A model generated the notes under the pieces. The model saw nothing but the letters and a program-made list of their open reading frames with translations, did no database searches and was not told where the DNA came from. Positions 1 through 9,630 of a DNA stretch of 64,000 nucleotides are shown piece after piece. Origin of the DNA: Tremella fuciformis (lineage: Eukaryota > Basidiomycota > Tremellomycetes > Tremellales > Tremellaceae); the NCBI GenBank assembly GCA_032768795.1, contig CP136499.1, forward strand, positions 496,001 through 560,000. The letters run 5' to 3'. How positions within the stretch are numbered: position 1 is the first letter of the stretch; each line of letters begins with the position of its first letter. Both the position numbers and the translations under genes were made by a program.

Positions 1-1
1 A

Positions 2-271
2 TTTGAGGGGCTGTCGCTTGCGGATGCCGCACCTCTGTCGCCTGCGCCAGCTCTTCGACAGACTGCGCTTGATGAAGGCAGAGAACAAGCAGAGCCTGTT
101 GCTTTGCCTTCGGACCGGGACCTCGAGTGTCTAATTGACTTTGTTGAACAGCACGCCGAAGTCATCACTGTGCACAGTTCTGGCACCCTTACGATTGAAA
201 CAATTCTACAGGAGTGTATGGCATTCAGGCAAGCTCTGCAGCGATCTGCCGCCGGATGTCTGTCCGGCTGA
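2..271 (+). CDS. 3' end of a JmjC-like protein paralogue (partial)
   Basis: An open frame enters from the left edge and stops near 271, giving about 89 residues with no start in the window. Its core, DRDLECLIDFVEQHAEV followed by a helix ending near QALQRSAAG, resembles the extreme C-terminus of the JmjC-domain gene at 41006-43445 (VDDVLTLVDFVRKHTADI). Both have an Asp, a hydrophobic pair, the D-F-V core and a His three residues later. I infer that this is the last exon of a paralogue of that gene, or a relic of one. The catalytic domain would lie upstream of the window, so function cannot be judged. The similarity is short, and a chance helix match is possible. Confidence 0.4.
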   Translation, partial: FEGLSLADAAPLSPAPALRQTALDEGREQAEPVALPSDRDLECLIDFVEQHAEVITVHSSGTLTIETILQECMAFRQALQRSAAGCLSG

Positions 272-1020
272 AGAAGCAACGGTCGATCTCGTTTCCTTGG
301 GTTTGTGGGTCGAGAAACGTGTCTCATGATTAAGACATCTATGTGCGGAATGATACGTGTTGCAAGGGGGGTGGAGTGTGTATGCAGACGAAGAGCGGTG
401 CAAGCCTAGAGTAGGTGACACTCTGCGACCGGGCGAGTCTGTGTTGAAGTCCAGCGATCGCAAGACGTACGTACGTCCTCACGTTGTAAGCATGTTGTGG
501 CAATGCATGTGACCTTGCTAAGGCAGGCGGCCACCAGCCTGTTGCTCGCATTTGCTGACCTCCGTACTCCTCTCTTCGAATCTCATAGCCTCACGCTTCA
601 GCAGGGGGTGCAGACTATGATTGTAGGTTGCCATTTCGACATGCGATCTGCGCGTGCGCATCCTTCGACGAGGTTTTACATGAGCTCTCTCGGCGTGATT
701 GGCTGCTCCGTCTCGACCCCAAGTATGAAGATCACGGCTGCTACGGAACGCGGTGGCTGCGGGAAGATGGGAATCAGACTCGTGCGGTGGGACCGACTCA
801 ACGGCGAGAGCCGCCGATCTCGATCACGTAGTATGAATCAAAAGGCTGGGCGGTCGCCTGACTGACCGACAAGCCGGCCAAGCGACTCGCAACGTGGCCG
901 CAACCGTATCTTCAGCCAGAACGAGGAGAATGTAGTCGAACCCAGGCCAAAGGAAATCCGAGGAGAGCCTGCACAGGTCTCTGACTGCATTATATATGAA
1001 AACGTCACAACCGAGCACGG
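272..1020. other. Gene-poor stretch
   Basis: Several open frames of 60-120 codons exist on both strands, but none shows a recognisable domain, a Kozak-like start with continuing exons, or consistent splice phases. I see no gene here that I can support. The 5' exon of the zinc-ribbon gene may begin in the right-hand part. Confidence 0.4.
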
Positions 1021-1239
1021 CGTGCGGGTACCCTATTTTGATGCCATCACAAAGGTTTTACTGCACGTGTTCGGTTGCGATCATGACGACTTGCCTCGTG
1101 TTTGCCGCTTGCTTCCCTCGATGTGCGCCAAAAGCCCAGGGCTGTTTGCATTTGGTTCCAGTCAGCTTTCTCTCGACCTCGCAGTCCAAAGTTCTCACCG
1201 GCTCTCGTCATCTACGACCCATTACATCGCGTTTGCAAT

Positions 1240-1335
1240 GGTCATGCCAACTTGCCAGTACTGCTACGAGACGAGAGACATTATTCACGTGGGCAACTAT
1301 GTGGGCTGTCGAGAATGTGAGTTTAGCGGCGAATG

Positions 1336-1388
<53 letters not shown>

Positions 1389-2076
1389 CTCTTCCTGTGT
1401 GTGTGTGTGTGTGAAGGTGGACGTTGACGGTGAGGTCAAGAGACATGCCCGCAATGCCAGGATACGGTAGGGGAGCTCATCACGCAATCCGAACCAGTCG
1501 TGGACGACCAGGGCGATCAAGTCCAAGGCTGGACGGCTTGCCGTCAATGTAAGCATCCGTCACGTCCCAGAAGCCCACTTGCCCGTAGCTCACGCAAAGG
1601 TACCGAGAGCCTTGTCCACTGCCCGGTATGCCGTGTCCAAACTCTAGAGAGCGACCTTGAGGTCGTGGACCATCTGGACTGGCGGGGTTGTCCGGAATGT
1701 GTGTATCGACATCGCCGCGTGTCGTGTGCTACCTGTGTCCATGGGAGAGCTGATCGCCAGGTTACAATGGACTAGAACATTGCGCGTGGTGTGGTCAGCG
1801 GGTTCTCGTCACAACTACCCTTGGAGACGAGTCCATATGCAAGTCCTGTCAGCACCACCATGCTTCAGACGAACACCGGCAGCTAGCTGATGACTCGCTC
1901 AACAGGCGCGACGAAATGAGGTTGCTTGGCAGGCTTGCACCAACCACGTCGAGCAGGCGATTCAGGAAAGGCGTTGAGATTCAAGATCAGGTTGGCGTTC
2001 TTCCGCAGGTTGATGAAAGCAGTATAGGCCAGGGATTGGCAGGAGAGGTTCACCATTTACTGGGTCCCCTTCTCAC
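1240..2076 (+). CDS. Tandem zinc-ribbon (CxxC...CxxC) protein, multi-exon
   Basis: Four consecutive exons each encode a module with two CxxC knuckles. Module A ends at 1316 (CQYC...CREC). Module B is 1435-1548 (CPQC...CRQC). Module C is 1600-1698 (CPVC...CPEC). Module D begins at 1761 (CAWC...CKSC) and runs into a charged helical tail to about 2076. Introns are 1317-1434, 1549-1599 and 1699-1760. All three are phase 1 and each splits the final Cys codon of a module as T|GT. The knuckles are 16-33 residues apart, the geometry of zinc ribbons. The protein probably binds nucleic acid or protein through about four zinc ions, but no specific family was recognised. The start is unresolved: ATGs at 1240 and 1249 are in frame, and the frame also stays open upstream to about 1022. 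The 3' end may stop alone or splice at 2076 to 2253 into the AN1 gene. Confidence 0.6.
1317..1434 (+). repeat. Intron with (TC)n and (GT)n microsatellites
   Basis: This first intron of the zinc-ribbon gene starts with GTGAGT and ends GTGAG before the next exon. It holds a TC dinucleotide run at about 1338-1382 and a GT run at about 1396-1412. The repeats explain why this intron is twice the length of its neighbours. Confidence 0.6.
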
Positions 2077-2265
2077 GTACTTGTATGCGGAGCTCTTGTC
2101 AATAGCCACGTCTCTGCACGTGCTACCTATGTACTGTACTCGTACCTTACATCTTTACGTAAAGCCAGGCTGGGCTGTCTTCTTCCTCGAGTACTCTCAT
2201 TCCCTCTCTTCCCTCTTTCTTTCTTGCCCCTGGCTCTCTCCGATCTCCGCAGACAAAGCAGCAGC

Positions 2266-3998
2266 ATGCGCTGCCTTCTCAGATATTATTGCTCCTCCCC
2301 CGGCTGTAACAATACGTCGATGGGCACCGAATCTCAGTGCCCCACCTGTCGACACATTGTGTGCCGGGAGCATCGACGCTCACCCGAGCACAAGTGCGAC
2401 ACTGATGACGTGAGTCTTTTTGAAAAGGCAGTACTATCCCTCGTAAGGAGACTAGCTGTGGCTGAGGGGAGATCTCGCTGAGCTCCAGCCTTTGGAAAGC
2501 AGAAAGATCCGAGCCGCAAACGTGACCTTTTGCGACCATCGAAGAGAGAAAGACGCGTAGCTGATTCGTTTCCAGCGCCGGGATATCCTGGACGAGACTT
2601 CGGCCGCCCACGTCGTCGAAGAAGCACTCAAAGCACGTCCGGGACACCTGTGCTCAGTGATCATAGACCCTCCGAGTGCCGAACGGGAGAAGCTACGCGG
2701 ACAGATGAACTTTCATCGAGAGATCAGATTCGACGATGGGGTCCTGTGGCTGGCGAGGATCCGGATTCAGGAAGGATGGACACCGCCGAGGGATATCTTG
2801 GACATGGTCCTCCGCAGTGAGGTGGCAACACTGGCCCTTCTTCATCAAAGTGGTTTGCCCGTTCCAAAGGCATATATGCCTTTGAATCGCCAGGTCACCG
2901 GGGATGGAAGAGGTAGGTGTGGGCCTCCTCTGCCAGCATCGATCGCTTATCAAACCCTCACAGTTCCCCTTGAATGGTTCATGATGGAATGCACCGCTGG
3001 CATTCCTCTGGTCTACTTCCCCAACAGTTTCGGCCAACCACTCAATACATCGCAGGACACTTTGATCGACGACTATGCTCGGATGCAGATACGTCTGTCA
3101 AATATCCAGTTCTGCGCGATCGGATCTCCGATGCTGGATCGGAACAGAGACAGCAGCAGTGCAAAGGATGGCGGAGAATCGCTACTTCGTGTTGGTCCGC
3201 TGCTGTCTTTCTGCCATCCGGACCCACCCCATTTTCTTGGTCCGTTCAAGACCAATCGTGATCGTTATCTGAGCGAGATCGACGTATGTCTACGACACAT
3301 TCTTGCCGGGGACATTCTGAACGACGACCCTTTATTCGCCTATCTCGCCCATGTCCACGTCAGACACATCGTGAATACATCCGAGATGCTCGCAAGGAAG
3401 GAATCGATCTTTTATCTACGGCATGACGATAGCAAGAGTGACAGTCTGATGGTGCAACATGGGCGACTTGAGTCCATCATCGACTGGCAATGGTGTGCCA
3501 ATCTCCCTGACAAACTCTTGGAATGGCTGCTGACCTATCAGGGCCCACGCAACGACCAAGGAGGAAGCCTTCTCCCGGCCGTTGTGGCTTTCTCGGCCAA
3601 CGAACGAATTGGGGCCCGAGGAGCAGCGACTCATGGATGCGTACGAACGGATGGGACGTCCGGATCTCGCAGAGTGCTTAGCCAACGGGCACATCTATAG
3701 TCGTCTCCGAGAGATCATCGGGGAATACCCGCGTATGACGTCGATCAACAACCTGGCAACTTGTCCTCCCTGCCACGAGAACGAGGGTCCGCGACCGCCA
3801 ACCAGAGAGGCCGAGTGGATCGAGTGGGCTTCGAGGGAATATTGGGCATCAGCCGGGGTCCAGATGATGGTAGCAAAGGAAGGCCCGCGCCAAGCCTCCA
3901 GAGCCGCGGCCAAAAAGCAAGCGATCAAGAACAAGAGGGAACGCTTACGAGACATCGGCGCGAGGCAGCAGGATCAACCACCTGAAGAAGCGCAATAA
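2266..3998 (+). CDS. AN1 zinc finger - APH-like phosphotransferase fusion
   Basis: Splice model: exons 2266-2409, 2456-2521, 2561-2912, 2964-3492 and 3542-3998, about 515 residues. The N-terminus is an AN1-type zinc finger: C-x4-C-x10-C-x2-C-x4-C-x2-H-x5-H-x-C. The rest matches the fungal phosphotransferase (APH/choline kinase fold) family: FDDGVLWLARI, SEVATLALL, PVPKAY, FYLRHDD and IIDWQW. Removing the intron at 3493-3541 restores the family sequence WAHATTKEEAFSRPLW and joins the frame to the C-terminal part (GRPDLAECLANG). The catalytic loop reads HDDSKSDS, so the metal-binding Asn of HxDxxxxN is Ser and activity is doubtful. The APH exons from 2561 on are firm. The two small introns joining AN1 to APH (46 and 39 bp) are inference; APH could start at an ATG near 2704 as a separate gene. 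A Lys/Arg-rich tail ends the protein. Confidence 0.62.
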
Positions 3999-6900
3999 CG
4001 CTATGAGTAACGCTAGATTGTTCGCCCTCAGCTGTCTGAGCTGACCTGCCGACACGACCCAGGTTCCGAAGGGGAGCAATCAGGTTCCATGCGGACCAAT
4101 TCGGAGTCGGGACTGGGGACACCATGGTTTGCATTGTGTACATCGAGCAGAGACCGACCCTGCAGCCTCAACTCCTATTCCCGCCGGTGTGTAGGAAGGA
4201 GTGTGCTGGAAGGCGCGGTCCGTACGGGACATGCAGTGTCGTCGAACTCACATCATTTGGGGGAATATTGAGCTCTAGCTAGAGAAGAGATCCTTCTGGA
4301 TGCATGCTGAGTCGATCGCCACAATATGACCCATTCCCCCCATGCTAATCAGCGCTGAGCATGGCCTGTAGCTACGCATTTGTCTGTTATCAACATCCTC
4401 GACTCACTATTTTTCCTCTCGGGGGCAGATCCTGCCTAGTTACGGGTCCCATCATCAGACCTGTGGTCAGTCCTTCCGCCTCTCGCTCACTATAGCGGGT
4501 TGGGAAAGACGAGCCCGTCACGATGGCCACGGGCGTCAACGACCGAGATCATTCGCTCGACGGTACACGTGGTTGCCGAGAACTCATATGTAGAATCGGC
4601 CCCAGGAGGGCGAATGCATGCCACGCTTAATTTGTAACATCGAAGCTATCAGCAATGGCTGCTGTTCCTGATCCTTACGATGATGTCGCATCTATTGGCA
4701 CAGGAAGCAAAGTGGACTGTCAGTGGACTCTGTCATAAATGCCCATTTCTTCGCTCACCGGGCCTCAGCAAAACAAACGCTTGGTCTCAGCTTATATAAG
4801 CAGCGCTGTTGCCCCGCGGATCGGGGGAGACAGCCTCCGACTCCACGGTGGCTACTTCTCAGGACCCGACCTGTATCTTGTCGCAGGTGCCCTTGAACTC
4901 GTACAAGGAGGTCGGCAAATCCTCCAAATAAGAGATAACAAATCGAGACGCTTGTAATTGTCAGCGGACTCGAGAATTATAGGGAGATGGACCAGGCGAC
5001 GCGTGTGACGGACTGGGAAGCCGATGGTAGTACTGCGTCATGCTAGTTGCCTGTAGGCTTACACGCAGTGGCGGCGCAACCCTTCCTATACAAGCCTATT
5101 TGAAATGCGAGATCATTGGGTGTTGCGGAGAACCTCTATCTTCGGATCATCTCCTTCTCCGGCATTGACTATTCCGTGCGTCCCCAAATGTCTTCATAGA
5201 TACGTACAATTCAACGACTTGCCTCGCCTCACCGTCCAACCCATTGCAACTATTCGAAGCTCGAATGAGCTCGAGCTGAGCTTCCGCTGCACGCGAGGAT
5301 CAAGGAATCCTCTGCTGATGCCAACTTGGAGTGTTTCGAGGAATGGGATCACCGGGAAACTCCGTGGTGAAACCAACCTAATCACAATGAATCAACTCAT
5401 GGCTATTCGGAACTATTCGAGCTAACTCATGAGTCGGGCTGAAGTCGTTGATCCCCTTTTGACCGTTATTTTTCGCGCCAGAAACACTGAAGGAGACGGA
5501 CAGCTCATCGTGAGCCTGGTCTCACTCGACACCGCATCCTGCTCCTGCATCTTCCCTCTCCAGGACGATCATGCCTTCCGTGCCCGTCTGGAAGAGCGAT
5601 CGGGCCGCGAAGACACTCTCCACGCGTCGCCTCCCGAGAGAGGCGAGGAAGAACAGGTGAAGAGGATTCACGAGGCGAGAAGGGCAAGGACTATGAAGAG
5701 TGCGGTATTTGCAAAGGCGATTTCCTCCACAAGGACATTACAGCTCATTTGGAGAGATATCTTGGGCCAAAAGTGAGCTTTGAAGAGTCTCAGAATGCCT
5801 GGTGTTTGACGAACAGGACTGAAGGATTGCGTTGGAGATGGCCTAGCAGGAAAAGACAGAGAAGGACACGGAGCAGCGCAGGGACCTGCAGTGGACCAAG
5901 CGATCAATTCAGGCTCGCCGCCATGTGAAAGACGAGCCCTTCTCCAGTGTCTTTGACATCCTTACTTGCCCGGCTAAGGAAGAGGGGGCCATGAGGGCGA
6001 CGCTCTAGTCAGCCGCCGACGTGGCCATTTGCAATCCGCCATTCCTTCTGCCACTCACCTTCTTTCCGACAGCGACACCGATATTCTCTCCCTGCCCGCA
6101 TCGCCAAGTGGCAAGCCTACCCGAGGAAAGCGGGGTGCAAGCCTGTCAATCGGAGCTCATGACCGGCAGGGCAGTCGCGATTCCAAGCGGCGCGGAGATC
6201 CCAAGGTCAGCATTGAGGCTGATCCCCTTCCCCGTTCAATCATTGGCAAGAAGCCCAGGTCAACTCGGACAGCGGAGCCTGCTCGACGTGCAGCATGTGA
6301 GCTTCAAGAGGAGCCAGTCTTTTTGCGAGCATTCGGTGAGCTGGCCAAATCGAATTGAGCTTACTAGCAGTGACTCAGCCCCATGGTCCTTCAAGGTAGC
6401 AAGCTATCCGCCACATCGTATACGAGGACTGAGACTGTGCTTGTAGAATCGGCGTCCTGGGTCAGGGATAGAGCTAGGAATGCATGATGTGACTCGGCCT
6501 GGATTTATCCTGTGTGTATGCATGCAAGTGGTTGACCGTGCTTTGTTCAACGTGAGAGTTGATGAGGCTGTATGCAAGCTTGGCCAAATTATGATGCTGC
6601 AGCTGCAGGCTACTGTATTCGAGTGCATTCGACTTTGTGGGAAGTGGAGAGCTTTGCGATTCGTTGCCTTGATGATCGTCGTATGGCATGTATCAGTGCA
6701 AAGTCACGCTCTTAGACCCTATTCCACACAGAAGGGTCTGTTCTCGGGTGAATATTGTTCTCCCACAGCTCCAAGAACACTCACAACTTCTACTCTTCTT
6801 GCTCTTATTCCGATCGAATTGGGGCCCTTGCTGAAATTCAATGTTCCCACTCCGAGCACCCTCGCCAGTGACACTGCTCAAGGTGTAATCGGCGATCCTG

Positions 6901-8886
6901 ACTACGCTGGAGCCATTTTGAGTCGGAAACGACAGGCGAGGTCGAGGTCTTCGAGGTCTTGGAGGGAAGGACCTGTAACGGCAAGGATGATGCCTCAACA
7001 TGCATCTGGGGTGGCTGTCCCGGGTGGCTGATCTGTGCCCAGGGCCACAAGTCGAAAAGGCGTAGGCAAGCTGCGATGCCGCAAGAGCCAGCCGAGCGCG
7101 GTGAGGGCGATCCTCGGAGCGACCCTGCGAGTGTGGCAACCAGGGGGGACGAGGGTGTACGGGCTGTTCCGGCGGACAGATTGGACGAAGCGTCTATGAT
7201 AGATGAGGGGACGACTGCTGAGCTTGGAGGAGTGGGTCAGTATCACAACGGCTGATGACAGAGATTCATGAGAGCTGATTAGCACAAACGGGGTCGAGGC
7301 TGATGCCCCTCCCAGTGATATGAGCGGCTACTGAGTCTGCGCAGCCAATCTGACGTTCTGCAGACCCAGAGCAGATAGGACATGGGGAGGAGATAGATGC
7401 GGAACTGAGGGTATGTCCCAACTGCATGAGACTGAGCGTACTATCCGAGTTTCTGACGCACATGAGAAGCCGCTTCTGAAGCCGCACGTCGGCCAATTGG
7501 GGCTGCGACGTTGCTAGCGCTGCCAGTCGAATGGTCTCCGCTGTCTCCGAACGCGCGGTGAAGGCGGGAAGTAGAGCAAGAACTATTCGACTTGTAACCA
7601 GGAATGTACCCTCACGCCGTACACCCAGACACTTTACAGCTGTCGCGGTTGCAAGAAGTCAGTGGGTCAGTACAAGACCATCTCCGGACATTACTCTCCT
7701 AGGGCATTACTCTCCCAGGGCGCGGCATCGGCTAGGTGCAAAGAGGCTGCAGACAACGTCATGAGCAATATCAAAGTCTGCTGCTGCAGGCGCCGCTTTG
7801 GGCTGCTTAAGTAATGGTAGAGGAGAGAAGATGCACGTGTCTTCATTCTAGCCGGTACCATTTAGCTTTGTGTGATCATAACTTATCAGTACGTGCTCGA
7901 TACTCGTAACCATTGCTTCTCATGATGGTAAGAAGCCATCAGCTCAGAAAAGATCTAGCCTGGAATCTCAAGACAATTGGGGCTATTCGAGATCCCTGGG
8001 TGAGCGAGGTCCGCTCTGGCAGCTTAGCCCTCCGGCGTGCGGGTGCGAGGTGTGGGTGCAAGTGCAACAGCGAGACTAACAAGTCTGAACGTTTCGAATG
8101 GACTGATGGCAGGGCAAAAGCGTGGCACTTCCGTCGGCCCATTGTTTGGCACACGGTCACAGATGCTCTCCTGCACGCATTGCTATTCCTATCGCTATCC
8201 GACCCGGTGGGATTCGTTTCACGCATATCAACGTAGGCAATGGAGTACATACACGCTCTGCTCACGAGACTGCGGGTACAGTGACAACCGCTCCTTGATC
8301 CATATGCTACAAGCAACGCTTTTCGACGCTGAAGCTCCCCAACATCGTGCACAGGCGGAGCACGGAGGCGCGAGGAGAATGGGAGAGGGAGACGTCACCA
8401 ACAGCCTACAGTACATCTGTCTCCTCCTCAAATCTGTAGACCTCGAGATCGCTACCCCCACCGGGCTCCTCCCACCCTTTCTCCCTTGACCATATTATAA
8501 ACAAGCATGTTCTCCTTGCCACAAACAAACCCAACGAGTTCCGACCACAGCCGTTGAGAAGACCAATGCCAAGCTGGACGAGCCCCAAGAGATCCCCTAG
8601 ACTCCCAACGAGTGATTACATTCAGGCCAAAGGCTTCCCGAAAACTTCACTGTTATCTCCAGAGCCTGCAGGCGTTAGGAGGCTCGACCGCTCATCAGAA
8701 ACGACTCGACAAGCTATCCAAAAGACTTGAATTTTGCATAGGGAGGGATTGATCGTTGTCCTGAGTAGGGGTAGACCTCGAAGAAGGAGGCATTTGCTCT
8801 ATTGGGTATCTCGGGCGTGTTTCGGAGAGCATGGCCAGACGGGGAGGCGTACGCCATATCTGGGACAAAGGTATAATATCGACCGC
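3999..8886. other. Gene-poor stretch with isolated coding-like fragments
   Basis: I see no supported gene. Possible coding fragments are a charged frame at 5429-5776(+), a Ser/Arg/Lys-rich frame at 6029-6358(+) that ends like a protein C-terminus, and a Cys-containing frame at 6920-7255(+) with C-x8-C-x4-C-x5-C followed by a basic stretch. None could be linked by splice phases, and none carries a family signature. This may be decayed transposon DNA. Confidence 0.35.
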
Positions 8887-8970
8887 GTTGAACAATACGC
8901 CCAAACGCCTCATACTGTAGGGTAGAGTCGCCTCTTTTGGGCAGTATGCGGTGAGTAAGAATCAGGCCAT
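8887..8970 (+). repeat. Relic related to the copia LTR
   Basis: The segment starting GTTGAACAATACGCCC and continuing through CGCCTCATA, GGGTAGAG and GCCTCTT follows the same order of blocks as the 5' half of the copia LTR at 16381-16544. No element body adjoins it, so it looks like a solo or fragmented LTR. The distal boundary could not be found. Confidence 0.45.
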
Positions 8971-9630
8971 GAGCGAGCAGTCGTGCTCAGACCGCCAGAG
9001 CAACGATACATGCATACATGACTGCACAGATGAGCATAAAAGTCCCAATATCCGCCCTGAGCAGGGAAGACGTGGCGCAGGTTGGTGCGCGGGCTTAGAC
9101 CCCACCCCCGAACGGAGTCCGCCTGCGGGGAAGGCGCACGGTGTTGAATACCTGTGATTTTCAGAGTCTGAGAGTCTCTTCGGGCATCTCCAGGGGGAGT
9201 GTGACAAAACGGCGATCGATGTCTTGGATACTCGACTGGTCGCTTGTGTTGAATAAAGACATTTTCCCTCTCCAAGGGGGAAGCCGGAACAACTGAAAAC
9301 GCAGGCATGAAGAGGGGGAGAGAGACAACGGGTGCTGTTGATTCGCATGAAGAGGGTACTGAGGCAGACAGGGCAACAGCCCTTGCATATCTAGTCTAGT
9401 CTCGAAAGCTCCATAGCAGCAGAGCCATTGTTCAACGATCGTGATAGGCCGTTCCTCCCAGGCTAGTGACCACAATAGCCCAGGGTGTCCGTCTCTGTGA
9501 TGTATATTGTCAGGGCATCACCGTAGGCATTGTTGGACGGTCAAAAATGCTTAGATCCAATTGGGGCGATCTGCCACTCTGGACCCTCCCTCCCCCCTAA
9601 CTACCTCCTCTCGTACCGTCACATAATCAC

